DNA of 64,000 nucleotides. Source: Pseudomonadota bacterium. GTDB taxonomy: Bacteria > Bdellovibrionota > UBA1018. Positions 36,031-45,375 of the stretch are shown one piece after another (the first letter of the stretch is position 1; each line of letters starts with the position of its first letter). The position numbers and the translations under genes were made by a program. The DNA lies in assembly GCA_027485695.1 (NCBI GenBank), contig JAIXQO010000003.1, positions 310,001 to 374,000 of the forward strand, given 5' to 3'. Below the pieces are notes generated by a model that did no database searches, had not been told where the DNA came from, and saw only the letters and a program-made list of their open reading frames with translations.

Positions 36031-36068
36031 AAAAAAAGCCCAGGTTCATGATGAACCCGGGCTTTTTT
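36031..36068. terminator. bidirectional intrinsic terminator
   Basis: An A-run, stem GCCC-A-GGTTCA / TGAACC-C-GGGC and a run of six T form a textbook hairpin usable in both directions. On the minus strand it ends the redoxin transcript (36094-36687). Confidence 0.85.
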
Positions 36069-36093
36069 GCCGATGTAAATTGCCGCGTTCGGA

Positions 36094-36687
36094 TCAGTAT
36101 TTCACGCCGCAGCCGTAAGCCTTGGTTTCTGCCGTGGTGATCGGCTTTTTGGCTTTGAGTTCCTTAATCGCTTCTGCCACGTAGTTTTTGGACTTGGCGA
36201 TGTCTTCGGCATCGGTCGACGGATGATCATCGATGGCGCCTTGATAGACGAGTTTCCCTGCTTCGTTGATGATGTAGAGGTGTGGGGTAGTCTTAGCGTC
36301 GTATTGCTTGCCGACTTTTCCGTCAAAATCCTGGAGAATCATTTCCGCGTTGGAGCCTTCTTTTTTTGCGGCTGCTTCCAGCTCTTTGCCCTCTAAGTGG
36401 CCTTGCTTACCCTTGGCAGAAGACAGCACAGAGAGCCAAACAACGCCGTCTTTCTTGGCATTCGCCTGCGTTGTTTGCATATTTTTGGAGTCGTAGTGTT
36501 TGCGTACGAATGGGCATTCGAAATTCACCCATTCCAGCACGACCGTTTTGCCTTTGAACTGGGCGAGAAAGTATTCCTTGCCGTCGTAGCCCTTGAGCTT
36601 GAAGTCAGGGGCAGCGTCGCCGTTTTTGACAGCGGCGTAGCTAGCGGTTGTGAGGATCAGGGCGAGGGAAGCGAGCAGCGTTTTCAT
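36094..36687 (-). CDS. exported thioredoxin-fold redoxin (AhpC/TSA-like)
   Basis: The ATG at 36687 (AGGAG 7 nt upstream) gives 197 residues. A signal peptide ends ASYAAVK, and a redoxin domain opens with GDAAPDFKLKGYDGKEYFLA. The active-site segment is VNFECPFVRKHYDSK, with a single cysteine where thioredoxins have CxxC. Another single cysteine lies at the extreme C terminus (AYGCGVKY). This CPFVRKHY family is usually annotated as a redoxin/AhpC-TSA protein, likely periplasmic. Its partner and substrate are unknown. Confidence 0.85.
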   Translation of the reverse strand: MKTLLASLALILTTASYAAVKNGDAAPDFKLKGYDGKEYFLAQFKGKTVVLEWVNFECPFVRKHYDSKNMQTTQANAKKDGVVWLSVLSSAKGKQGHLEGKELEAAAKKEGSNAEMILQDFDGKVGKQYDAKTTPHLYIINEAGKLVYQGAIDDHPSTDAEDIAKSKNYVAEAIKELKAKKPITTAETKAYGCGVKY

Positions 36688-36819
36688 GTGAGGGCTCCTG
36701 GAATGGCGTTGGTTTTTATTGCGTGAAATGATCCTTTCACGTTTTTTGACGGGGAGAAAGAGTGTGAAAATCATTTAATTCCGAGCGAAAAATAAAGAGA
36801 GATCTAATAGAATGAAACG

Positions 36820-38694
36820 ATGCGTTTTGGTTCATGGCACTTAAAAACGTTGGCTTTGGGTGCTTGGTTCGCGATCGTTTTTATCTCGGTTCATCCCGCT
36901 TTTGCGGCTGAATCCTTCACGAGCAATTCCGTGGTGCCTGCTATTGGAGTCTTAGAAAATTGGAATCCAAGGTTTCTCGGTCCGAGTCTTACTTGCTCAA
37001 CTGGCGAACTCCTCGATTTTGCCCGCCTGGCCTGTGCCCGATCGATTTGCGGTAGTGAACTGCCCGATGCAGATACGCGTTGTATGGACCAAGATGCAGC
37101 GATTCCAAATGATCAGATGCTCCAGGCGCGCGCCATAATCACCAAGCGCGTGGAGCAAGCCTTGGTCCTGTTTGAAAAACAAATTCATTCAACGCGTGAA
37201 TTTAGAGCTGAACAACTCACACCGGAAGTGCGCGCAGTTTTTGGAATGAAGCTCGCCATGCATAGTTTTGATCCGCAAGCAGTTTCCGATATGGGGCAAA
37301 TGTACGGAAAACTTGCAGTGCAAAAAATCCAGGCGGCAGGCATTCAAAATCCAGCATTCGTTTCGATATTTGATAGCGATGTCAGTTATGCGTTTAGTTT
37401 GGAGCCTGTTCGGTACTGGTCTTGGGTTGGCAACCGAACAGAAAACTATTCAGTGAGCCGCGAAGAGGCGCTGAAAAACTACCAAACCGCCGTTCGTTCA
37501 CTGATGGCTGATTTGCCTAATATCAGAAGAGACACGATGGAATCCGTCATGCTTTCATCGAATAGTCTGAATTTTGTGGCTACTCTGAATCTCAAGAAGC
37601 CTCCTACGGAGGACGAAATGAAGCGTGTTCAACTGATTCAAGCGGCGCTCCGCTTAGTAAGAAACGTGAAAGCGAATCCTTCGGCGATGAAATCTGTCGT
37701 TGGACTGATCAACCCTGATCCAAAAGCGAAAGCCAATGATTTCAATTCGGGTTTGCCGCTCGCATTTCTCCATTTGACGGCAGAATCAATGGATGAAACT
37801 TATAGAGTAGAAAAAGAATACATCAAAAAGAATGTCATTATTGGCTGTTTAAACTCATACGAAGACTCTGTTAAACGAGCTCTTAAGCAATCTTGCATAG
37901 TCGAGTTTAAGGCCAAAGCTGAAGACGTTCGAGCCCAGGTGCTCAAAACATTAAAAAGTATCGTGCCGGAAGGTGACGCAAAAAAAATCGACGATCTCGT
38001 TTCAAAAGAAACGATTTCACTACCTCTGGATCGAGCACAGATTCATAAGAAGTTCCTGGATTCGATCGATGATGACTTTAGAAACGCCGAGCGTTCGGAA
38101 GATAATCACACTCAGGATATTGCAGATTTGTTGAGTTCGATGAATGCTCCGTATTTGAAACAGATCCTGGATGATTGCCGAAACCACATTCCGCCCATTG
38201 ATTTTACAGATTCTTATTGGAGTATGTCTGGCAAGGTGAAGGTGAGCTTAGTGAGCGTGTTGACTCCAATGTTTGAAGGAGTGCTATCACATGAACTGGG
38301 ACATACTTGGTCGACAGCGGCTCGTAAGAGTTCGCTGAGTGAAGTTGCAAAAAAGAAGTTGGAAAAGATACGAGATTGTCTGGCGAACCAGCATCGGCGC
38401 GCCGATCGAAACGTCGGGGCGCTGGACGCATCAACCACCTTCGAAGAGGATTTTGCAGATCTGGTTTCTGGAAATGCGGCACCGTCCGACTATAATAGCG
38501 GCTGTGAATTCATGTCAGAGATCTCATCGTCTGATGATCTGAGTTTTAGTAACGCCAATAAGTCCGAAACGCATTCAGCTGGATTTTTTCGCCTTTTGCA
38601 TCTGGAGTTTCTATCCAAGGGTAAGTTGCCTGCTGCTTGTGCGAGTTTACCGCAAATGCATCCACAGCCCGTATTCGAGAATTGTCTGAAGTAG
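36820..38694 (+). CDS. exported HExxH metallopeptidase-like protein
   Basis: This 624-residue protein has a signal peptide (cleavage near AFAAE) and a paired-cysteine region near the N terminus (CSTGELLDFARLACARSICG). A zinc-binding HELGH lies at 491-495. FEEDFADLVSG follows about 50 residues later; its glutamates (542-543) and D547 can complete a gluzincin-type site. It is much larger than the other HExxH proteins of the window but shares the EDFAD-like second motif. The region between residues 100 and 480 is unassigned. Codon and base use are slightly AT-richer than the Tad genes. Confidence 0.75.
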   Translation: MRFGSWHLKTLALGAWFAIVFISVHPAFAAESFTSNSVVPAIGVLENWNPRFLGPSLTCSTGELLDFARLACARSICGSELPDADTRCMDQDAAIPNDQMLQARAIITKRVEQALVLFEKQIHSTREFRAEQLTPEVRAVFGMKLAMHSFDPQAVSDMGQMYGKLAVQKIQAAGIQNPAFVSIFDSDVSYAFSLEPVRYWSWVGNRTENYSVSREEALKNYQTAVRSLMADLPNIRRDTMESVMLSSNSLNFVATLNLKKPPTEDEMKRVQLIQAALRLVRNVKANPSAMKSVVGLINPDPKAKANDFNSGLPLAFLHLTAESMDETYRVEKEYIKKNVIIGCLNSYEDSVKRALKQSCIVEFKAKAEDVRAQVLKTLKSIVPEGDAKKIDDLVSKETISLPLDRAQIHKKFLDSIDDDFRNAERSEDNHTQDIADLLSSMNAPYLKQILDDCRNHIPPIDFTDSYWSMSGKVKVSLVSVLTPMFEGVLSHELGHTWSTAARKSSLSEVAKKKLEKIRDCLANQHRRADRNVGALDASTTFEEDFADLVSGNAAPSDYNSGCEFMSEISSSDDLSFSNANKSETHSAGFFRLLHLEFLSKGKLPAACASLPQMHPQPVFENCLK

Positions 38695-38830
38695 GGACCG
38701 GGTCACGGTCGACACGCTCTCACGAGATTGTGCCCAAAACGGCTTAATTTACTGCTCGCGCCTGGTAGAACAAGACACATTCCGGAACCGTCCGTCAAAC
38801 TTTAGACTGTTTGAAAGGGGTTCATCGGGG

Positions 38831-40111
38831 ATGTTGCTGTCTCGCCCAATCATTCAGTCCGGCCTATGGGCCGTCACGGCTTTTGTTCTCACGGCCTGCG
38901 TGCCGACTGAACAAGACGCGAAGAAATCCTCGTCCTCCGGACAAAAGTCCGGGCAGGTGAACTACACCGCTCTTAGCGTACAAAACAACGATGTGCCGAC
39001 CCCGGACTCGGGCGTTTCCAAGCTCTCTGTCGGATATCAGCATGTCTGCGCTATTCGTAGCGGCAATCTTTATTGCTGGGGGCTGAACTCACATGGACAG
39101 ATCGGTACGGGCAAAGACAACGCCGGCGTGCTCGAAGGTCGCAAAGATCCGATCACCGGTACGAAAGACAGTTATCAGTTGGCACTCTCGCCATCCGCAG
39201 TGATTTCAGACGGCTTAGTGACTGACGTAGCGGTCGGATATGAGCACACCTGCGTGATCCATCAAGGAACCTTGAAATGTTTCGGCTCAAACGCTTACGG
39301 CCAACTCGGTCTTGGAGACCAGCTGGAGATGGCCTATACGCCCACGGTCGTTCTCGCAAACGTCGCGCAAGTTGCGGCTCGCGGACGATTGACTTGCGCG
39401 GTTACAGTCGACGGTAAGCTCTTTTGTTTCGGTCATCGGCTTAAACACACGGGCAAGGAGCTCATCGCCGAAAAAGTTTCCACGACTCCAAAACTCCTGA
39501 ACACGGGCGCGGTCGTGAAATCGGTTTCGATGAGCGCGACTCACTTCTGTTTCCTGACCAACATTGGTGCTCAGCGCTGCTGGGGACTCAATGTGACCGG
39601 TGAGATTGGTAATGGAGATACGAGTGGTGCTGACGTAGATACTCCTTTTGAAGTCTACGCACAGAAAGTGACACAAACTGCCCTGACGGACGGTCGGACG
39701 TGCTCGATGGTCAACGGCGCCCCAAAATGTTGGGGAGCAAGCCTCGGAGATCGTAAAGTTGATATCGCCAAAGCGACCTCCGGCTGGCATGTTCCGGAGT
39801 ACTATCCGTACGATAACGTCTATTTTGCCAAAGCGTCGTCGATCAAGAAAATGAGTGCCGTGGGCGCGTTCTTGGGTGGGGATTCGAATCTCTATTATGG
39901 TTCGCTTTTCCACTTCGATGGATTGCCGAAGAAAATTGCCGATGGCGTCCACGACTTCGACTATTCCGAACGAGAGCTCGTGGGCTGCGTGATGTTCAAG
40001 AATCGTAAGGTCAAATGCTGGGGATCGAATACATTCGGTCAGTTCGGCAACGGTAAGCGCGGCAGCGCCGATGATACGCTCTGGTATCAAGCCGAAGACG
40101 TACTCTTCTAA
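38831..40111 (+). CDS. lipoprotein with RCC1-type repeats
   Basis: This 426-residue protein has a lipobox (TAFVLTAC). It then has several RCC1/BLIP-II repeats: VGYQHVCAIRSGNLYCWGLN, SHGQIGTG, VGYEHTCVIHQGTLKCFGSN, AYGQLGLGD, and further copies ending KVKCWGSNTFGQFGNG. The repeats are predicted to fold into a beta-propeller and each carries a paired cysteine (HxCxI...xxCxG) that could form a disulfide. Such propellers mediate protein binding; the partner is unknown. Confidence 0.82.
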   Translation: MLLSRPIIQSGLWAVTAFVLTACVPTEQDAKKSSSSGQKSGQVNYTALSVQNNDVPTPDSGVSKLSVGYQHVCAIRSGNLYCWGLNSHGQIGTGKDNAGVLEGRKDPITGTKDSYQLALSPSAVISDGLVTDVAVGYEHTCVIHQGTLKCFGSNAYGQLGLGDQLEMAYTPTVVLANVAQVAARGRLTCAVTVDGKLFCFGHRLKHTGKELIAEKVSTTPKLLNTGAVVKSVSMSATHFCFLTNIGAQRCWGLNVTGEIGNGDTSGADVDTPFEVYAQKVTQTALTDGRTCSMVNGAPKCWGASLGDRKVDIAKATSGWHVPEYYPYDNVYFAKASSIKKMSAVGAFLGGDSNLYYGSLFHFDGLPKKIADGVHDFDYSERELVGCVMFKNRKVKCWGSNTFGQFGNGKRGSADDTLWYQAEDVLF

Positions 40112-40225
40112 ACTGCTCTCATCGCAGAGATCTATTCCCGAATAAAAAGGTCAACCTAAGTGAACCTAGACTCGTTCTTCGGGCTATGCTAAACCTCGTT
40201 AAATCCTTCAACGGATCTATGGTGC

Positions 40226-40315
40226 GGAGAGGTGGGTGAGTGGCTGAAACCGCACGCCTCGAAAGCGTGTTTACCTTAACGGGTAACGAGAGTTCGAATC
40301 TCTCCTTCTCCGCCA
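40226..40315 (+). tRNA. tRNA-Ser (anticodon CGA)
   Basis: A 90-nt class II tRNA. The acceptor GGAGAGG pairs with CTTCTCC. The anticodon stem CACGC/GCGTG encloses CTCGAAA, which gives anticodon CGA, reading UCG. A long variable arm (ttaccttaacgggtaac) follows, and the T arm is GAGAG-TTCGAAT-CTCTC. Discriminator G and an encoded CCA are present. The long variable arm fits serine. Confidence 0.95.
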
Positions 40316-40316
40316 C

Positions 40317-40423
40317 TTTTTTCTAAAAATCTTCCAATTAAAATACTTCTTACGCGACCTATCCACCCATCCAGGGCACGGTCGCTAACGTACGTATTTT
40401 AATTGGAAGATTTTTAGAAAAAA
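40317..40423. repeat. 30-bp perfect inverted repeat directly after tRNA-Ser
   Basis: The left arm 40317-40346 and right arm 40394-40423 are perfect reverse complements over 30 bp, separated by 47 bp. The spacer contains a further small stem (GCGACC/GGTCGC). The left arm starts one base after the encoded CCA, so tRNA transcription would run into this very stable hairpin. It could serve as the tRNA terminator, or it is part of a larger inverted duplication, since the similarity continues outward into the tRNA. Confidence 0.85.
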
Positions 40424-40449
40424 CTGTCGGTTGTAGGCGAGATTCGAAC
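40424..40449 (-). other. degenerate inverted copy of the tRNA-Ser 3' end
   Basis: Read on the minus strand, this segment begins GTTCGAATCTC, identical over 11 bases to the T-loop region of the tRNA-Ser. It then matches the acceptor end with four further substitutions and one gap, up to a CCA-like CGACA. It then runs into the same T-rich arm that follows the tRNA. It looks like the remnant of a second, inverted tRNA 3' end. Confidence 0.5.
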
Positions 40450-40482
40450 GAGATTTTCCCTTCCCTATGAAATGAGCTGGCT

Positions 40483-40881
40483 CTATCTTTCAAGGTTCTT
40501 ATAAAGGGTTGGAATTTCTCTAAGAGTTTCATAGTTCTTCAGCTGGGTTAGTTCAACTCCGCCGGTGTCAAAGCCGGACCATGTGAAATCACCCGCGAAA
40601 TAACCAACCGCGCACGCACCCATCATCTTTTTTTTGCTATTATTTTCTGCTTCTTTTCGAAGAAACTCGAGAGAGTCCTTGTACCTTTTTTCCAAATAAT
40701 CGTTTGAAATTTCGAAGCGGTAGTTTCCGTAAAAAATGGCGTAAACCATCTCATTGGAGTTACTATTTTTGGTTTTCTCGTACGACATTGGACCGCAGAC
40801 TCTGACTAGAGTTTCAGCGAAAGAATAAGCTGGATTCCCGAGAGTCAAAATTGCGAGGGCGAAAAATTTGTAGTGGTTCAT
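40483..40881 (-). CDS. small secreted protein of unknown function
   Basis: The ATG at 40881 is preceded by AAAGGAG with 8 nt spacing; the frame is open further upstream but without a better start. The 132-residue product has a signal peptide (cleavage near SFAE) and two cysteines in the mature part (VRVCGPM, GACAVGY). No family is recognised. The gene is visibly more AT-rich than most of the window and lies between the tRNA repeat and an IS66 remnant, so it may be acquired DNA. Confidence 0.7.
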   Translation of the reverse strand: MNHYKFFALAILTLGNPAYSFAETLVRVCGPMSYEKTKNSNSNEMVYAIFYGNYRFEISNDYLEKRYKDSLEFLRKEAENNSKKKMMGACAVGYFAGDFTWSGFDTGGVELTQLKNYETLREIPTLYKNLER

Positions 40882-41121
40882 GCTGATAACTCCTTTGTTT
40901 GAACTGTTACATATGCAGGTAAGCCGCATGACTAAATTGATCACAGCGACTCTACAAAATGGAATCTGCGCGAAATGTACCGATTCAGAATTGACTCGTA
41001 ACAAATGTGACCAGTCAGTGTCAGGAGTTTACGTTTCTGTTCTTGGCCCGTTTTGGATGAGGGGCAGGCTGTTGTACTGTCAGTCGTCGTTCCGCCCCGT
41101 CTTGACGATGGGACGTGGTTG

Positions 41122-41706
41122 CTATGAGGGGTGGGCAGCGGCTAGTTGCCGTTTATAGTCCGCAGGAGTGAGCACAGGAGATCCCGCGTGAATTGTCGCC
41201 GTGACCAAAGAGAAGAATTCCCGCGGATTCACCTGGTTCAGTTTGCACGTCTCAACGACAGTGAACAGAATGGCCGCGGTGAGCGCCCCTTTTTCAGAGT
41301 GAGTGCCGTACCAGGTCTTGCGTCCGACGACGTGGCTGCGCAGTAACCGCTCCTGCAGGTTGTTGTCGATCGGTACCTCGGGATCGGTGAGGAACACCGT
41401 GAGCCCCTCCCAGTTTTCCAAAAAATACCGAAGCGCACGAGCGTACTGGTTCTTCGGGGGATATTGAGGGAACTCCTGCTGCACCCGCGCGAGTTTCTCT
41501 CGGATCTCTGATCTCACCTCCAGTATCCAAGCAGGAGGCTGACCTCGTGCATCTGATTCTAATCGGTAAATTTCGTGGTAGTGGTCTAGGTAAAACTGAG
41601 ATCCCGGATACTTCGGATACCATTGGAAAAAATACCGCCGCGCATGTGCATGACAGTGCGCCGCCCGGATCTCCCGCATACCCAAGATTCTTTTATTTCT
41701 TACCAA
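41122..41706 (-). pseudogene. IS66-family transposase remnant (C-terminal part)
   Basis: The frame encodes about 190 residues matching the C-terminal third of IS66 TnpC transposases. It has AAHCHAHARRYFFQW (the cysteine/histidine motif before the catalytic end), VPIDNNLQERLLR, VVGRKTWYGTHSEKGALTAA and VETCKLNQVNPREFF. Full proteins are around 500 residues. The N-terminal helix-turn-helix, zinc finger and first catalytic aspartates are missing, and nothing upstream of 41706 resembles them. No IS66 accessory genes or terminal repeats are seen. It is a decayed fragment. Confidence 0.85.
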
Positions 41707-41878
41707 TGGAAATTAGAAACCAGCTCTACTTGCAACGTTTATAAGGTCGAGTTCATCATTCCCTGAATAAATGTTTTGGAGTAAAAATTTTTCGAATCGC
41801 GGAGAAGAGGGCGTGACGATTCAAGAGCGCTTCGCGCCGGTAACATGAGCGAAATAGACGTGAATGATCGCCTGAACC

Positions 41879-43306
41879 TCAGTTTACGCGATTGCCGAGC
41901 ATATCCTCTGGTCGCACCCACTGATCGAACTGCGCCTCGGTCAGGTAGCCGAGTGCGATTGCCGATTGTTTGAGCGTTGTTCCCTCGGCATGCGCCTTTT
42001 TGGCGATCTTGGCGGCTTTGTCGTAACCGATATGCGGATTGAGCGCGGTGACGAGCATGAGTGATTTCTCCAGCAGTTCGGAGATGCGCTCGCGATTCGC
42101 AACAATTCCGCGCACGCAGAATTCTTCGAAACTCGCGCTGCCGTCTTGAATGAGGCGCACGCTTTGCAAAAAATTGTGGATCATCATCGGTTTGAAAACG
42201 TTGAGCTCGAAATTTCCGCTCGCGCCGCCAAAAGAAACCGCCACGTCGTTCCCGAAGATCTGCGCGCAGAGCATAGTCATCGCCTCACACTGGGTCGGAT
42301 TGACCTTGCCGGGCATGATCGAAGAGCCCGGCTCATTCTCCGGCAGAGAGATCTCGCCGAATCCACAACGAGGGCCCGATGCGAGCCAACGCAGGTCATT
42401 TGCGATTTTCATCAGGGAGGCCGCGGTGCCTTTGAGCGCGCCATGGCCGTGTACGATCGCATCGTGCGCTGCGATCGCTTCGAATTTGTTCGGGGCGGTT
42501 ACAAACGGTAAGCCAGTCATCGTCGCGAGTTCTTGCGCGACTTTCTCGGCGTAGCCTTTTGGTGAGTTGAGTCCCGTACCGACTGCGGTCGCTCCGAGGG
42601 CGATTTCATGAAGGTGCGCGCGCGAGGCTTCGATGTGGCGAATAGAATGATCGAGTTGCGCTACGTAGCCGGAGAACTCTTGACCGAGTGTCAGTGGCGT
42701 CGCATCCATCAGGTGAGTGCGGCCGATTTTGACGATGTCGTGGAATTCAGAGCTTTTCTTTTGAAATGCGTCCCTCAAGTTCTTAAGCGAAGGAAGCAAT
42801 CCAGCCACTGCGCGCGCGGCCGCGACGTTCATCGAGGCCGGGAATACGTCATTCGAAGATTGACCGCGATTGACGTCGTCGTTCGGGTGTACCAAGCGTT
42901 CTTCGCCTCGCTGCCCTCCCAGGATTTCGCTCGCTCGATTCGCGATGACCTCGTTGAGGTTCATGTTCGTTTGTGTACCCGATCCCGTTTGCCAGACCGA
43001 GAGAGGAAACTCTCCTGAGTGTTTTCCAGAGAAGATCTCGTCGGCGGCTTGGATGATGGCCGAAGCCTTTTCTTTTGGGATGGATCCCATCTCGCCGTTT
43101 ACTTGGGCACATGCTTTTTTTACGAGTGCCAGGGCAGCGATGAGTTCCGGCGATTGTTTCTCGGTTGAGATCGCGAAATGATGAAGCGATCGCTGGGTCT
43201 GCGCTCCCCAGAGTTGGTCGCTCGGGACGGCGATATCACCGAAAGTGTCGCGTTCCATGCGGACGTTAGCGGACGATGAACCGGTCGAAGTGGGTGCGTG
43301 TGCCAT
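41879..43306 (-). CDS. fumC: class II fumarate hydratase
   Basis: This 475-residue protein of the aspartase/fumarase superfamily reversibly hydrates fumarate to malate in the TCA cycle. Family signatures include [20 protein letters not shown] near the N terminus, [36 protein letters not shown] and the [16 protein letters not shown] loop. The length and the [16 protein letters not shown] motif favour FumC over aspartase. It stands alone. Succinyl-CoA from the methylmalonyl-CoA route at 4-9 kb would feed this cycle. Confidence 0.93.
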   Translation of the reverse strand: MAHAPTSTGSSSANVRMERDTFGDIAVPSDQLWGAQTQRSLHHFAISTEKQSPELIAALALVKKACAQVNGEMGSIPKEKASAIIQAADEIFSGKHSGEFPLSVWQTGSGTQTNMNLNEVIANRASEILGGQRGEERLVHPNDDVNRGQSSNDVFPASMNVAAARAVAGLLPSLKNLRDAFQKKSSEFHDIVKIGRTHLMDATPLTLGQEFSGYVAQLDHSIRHIEASRAHLHEIALGATAVGTGLNSPKGYAEKVAQELATMTGLPFVTAPNKFEAIAAHDAIVHGHGALKGTAASLMKIANDLRWLASGPRCGFGEISLPENEPGSSIMPGKVNPTQCEAMTMLCAQIFGNDVAVSFGGASGNFELNVFKPMMIHNFLQSVRLIQDGSASFEEFCVRGIVANRERISELLEKSLMLVTALNPHIGYDKAAKIAKKAHAEGTTLKQSAIALGYLTEAQFDQWVRPEDMLGNRVN

Positions 43307-43417
43307 ACGATTTTCGTATCAGCTTGCCGTTTTATTTCCAATGCCTCAGTACCGCCGCAGGTGCGAGTTAGGCGTTAATTCGAGTTACTGCGGCCCCATA
43401 TGTGGCCAGGAACTTGA

Positions 43418-44506
43418 TCATTCGGCAGGGCGATCCCATTCAGTCTTAAAGGCGTCAACGAGATCATCATTCAGCTTTTGGAAATCAATTTTCCACGGGA
43501 GTCTGAAATACTCGATTCCCAATCGATCAGACTCGCTTGCGATTGCGTTCAGGAGGGATCTCATCGCACGTCTTTTTCCAGTTGTCGTCTTGATCTGAGA
43601 CTGGATGAGGTTTCCGATTTCTCCACGCGCAGGTGAGAAAACGATGTGCTGAATGGAGTTTTTCGCCCGAAGTTCAGACTGAAGTGTTGCAAGCCATTGG
43701 TTGCGCTCTCGCGCACTCATTCTGGAAGCGAATCCTCGGTATTGAGATGACCGCGTGCCGTCAGAGAGGAGCTTTGCGATCGCTTGAAGATCCTCCAGAT
43801 ACACGACAGCAAAGAGATCCGAGAAAATCTCCTGGTAGGAAAGTGATCCGAAGTTATAGAAGCCTCGGATTCGAAGCATCTCCTCCCAGAGAGACTGTTT
43901 TTTCTCGAATGCGGCTTGAAGTACGGCGTAGCTCTCGCGGCGATCAACTCGGAAATTCTCAGGATTTTGGTTGGGCATGAACCAAATATTTTCTTTTTCG
44001 AGTTGATAGAAAACTTGTGATGCTGTGCTGTATTCTTTCTCAATCGTCATTCCACGTTTAGTGGCATATCGCCATGTCGGCGAGATCTTCGATATCTCTG
44101 GATGAATCACCAGATGCCCAACCTCATGTAAGGCACCCGCTAGGGTGGTTTTGGGACTCGTGGTTTTTCTAGAGGTGTATTTCGGATAGAGCGACGGGAA
44201 GTGTGCGACCTGACTGATAGAATCCGCGATGGGTTCCGCATTAAAGGCTCCGAATCGCATTTCCATCCGCTCAGGTAGCTCCCACTGGTGGAGCATCATG
44301 CAAGCGCTCGTGACGTGTTTTTCGTAAAAGGGCTGCAACTTTGCAAACTCAGGTGGAACCGATACTTGTATCGGGTGAATCACGAGCGCCGGGCATGCGA
44401 GAGTTTCGATTGGGTCTTGGGCGGCGCAAGTGAGCGAACTGGTGACCGTTATCCAGCATATGATGAGCAACCTAACGAGAAAAATAGTGAAAGTCTCCGA
44501 GCCCAC
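43418..44506 (-). CDS. secreted gluzincin-like metallopeptidase (HEVGH)
   Basis: This 362-residue protein has a signal peptide (VRLLIICWITVTSSLTCAAQ). HEVGH lies at 127-131 and SLSYQEIFSDLFAVV at 221-235, with E226 as likely third zinc ligand. The second motif closely parallels SLTYHEFFADAFAVL of the 2063-3028 protein, so the two are probably distant paralogues. The start is a GTG without an obvious Shine-Dalgarno and may lie nearby. Substrate unknown. Confidence 0.75.
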   Translation of the reverse strand: MGSETFTIFLVRLLIICWITVTSSLTCAAQDPIETLACPALVIHPIQVSVPPEFAKLQPFYEKHVTSACMMLHQWELPERMEMRFGAFNAEPIADSISQVAHFPSLYPKYTSRKTTSPKTTLAGALHEVGHLVIHPEISKISPTWRYATKRGMTIEKEYSTASQVFYQLEKENIWFMPNQNPENFRVDRRESYAVLQAAFEKKQSLWEEMLRIRGFYNFGSLSYQEIFSDLFAVVYLEDLQAIAKLLSDGTRSSQYRGFASRMSARERNQWLATLQSELRAKNSIQHIVFSPARGEIGNLIQSQIKTTTGKRRAMRSLLNAIASESDRLGIEYFRLPWKIDFQKLNDDLVDAFKTEWDRPAE

Positions 44507-44634
44507 AATTCAATATAGTTCCAAATGGGCTCTCTGGCAGTGACAGAGTTTTGACTTTTACTCAGATTGCTTTCTACTTAAACAAACGAGCGATCAAATC
44601 CGCGCAACTTCAGGGGCGGTCGATGAAATCCTAC

Positions 44635-45165
44635 TTAGTGGGCGGAGGCCGGCCCAGTTGTTTTGCCGTAGAGACGTGCCTCGACGAGATAGTAGTCGTT
44701 TATTTCGCCGTCCTCGCGCACACCCGTCGATTGAATGAATCCAGTGATCGGCACCACGGGGGTACTCCAGACTTGCATGTCATCGGTCGAGTCGCGAACG
44801 ATACAGACATCGGTGTTTCCAAATGGACTGGCGACGGTGCGGAGCTCGCCACCGACGTAACGTTCACATTCTTTGAGGATATCGGCGTTGATTTCTGTAG
44901 CTCGCGAATAGGCCAATTCGTATCGAGCAATCGTTTTAAGTGGGGCGTCGAAACCGCATTGCTCGGTCGTCTTCAATTTTAAGACGTCATTGCGAATGGA
45001 CACTGCGGTAACGATCATTTTTTGCTCGCAGACGACGGGGCCAGTCCCCGCTTTCTGACTGCGGCGCGCAACGCGATAAAGGAGATAATCGCCGACCAAA
45101 AGCTGAGGAGGTGAGGCGAGTGTGGTGCCAATGAGAGACAGAACGATTCCGAGGGAAACGACCAT
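44635..45165 (-). CDS. exported protein of unknown function
   Basis: This 176-residue protein has a short signal peptide (MVVSLGIVLSLIGTTLAS). Its beta-rich mature domain has four to five cysteines (VVCEQK, EQCGFD, KECERY, DVCIVR), which suggests disulfides outside the cytoplasm. No family is recognised. It is transcribed divergently from the methyltransferase gene. Confidence 0.65.
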   Translation of the reverse strand: MVVSLGIVLSLIGTTLASPPQLLVGDYLLYRVARRSQKAGTGPVVCEQKMIVTAVSIRNDVLKLKTTEQCGFDAPLKTIARYELAYSRATEINADILKECERYVGGELRTVASPFGNTDVCIVRDSTDDMQVWSTPVVPITGFIQSTGVREDGEINDYYLVEARLYGKTTGPASAH

Positions 45166-45181
45166 CCGGCTAAGCTAACAG

Positions 45182-45229
45182 AAATCAGCCATCAAGTTCG
45201 GGAGCGGGGCCCTTGAGGGCTGATTTTTT
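45182..45229 (+). terminator. orphan terminator-like hairpin in a divergent gap
   Basis: Stem AAATCAGCC (45182-45190) with inner TCAAG pairs to CTTGA and GGCTGATTT (45218-45226), followed by further T residues. It has intrinsic-terminator form on the plus strand. No plus-strand gene lies before it, so it may end a small RNA or an antisense transcript. Confidence 0.45.
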
Positions 45230-45375
45230 GTAGAAAAATGGGAAACTTCGGGACGAGCCGGAACACCCGAGTGGTCCAAACTGTTGAAAAACATGAAATT
45301 TGACCGAGATTATCCTTTTCAGGGGGGGGCCCTCCGAGAGTAGAATCCGAGCACGAACAAAAGGATCGGGTGGGG

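Noticed and set aside
40317-40423. Integron attC site
   Set aside because: The arms lack the conserved RYYYAAC/GTTRRRY ends and no integron integrase or gene cassettes are present.
40226-40449. Prophage or island attachment site pair
   Set aside because: The tRNA-like copy is inverted and only about 130 bp away, whereas attL/attR are direct repeats flanking an element; no integrase gene is seen.
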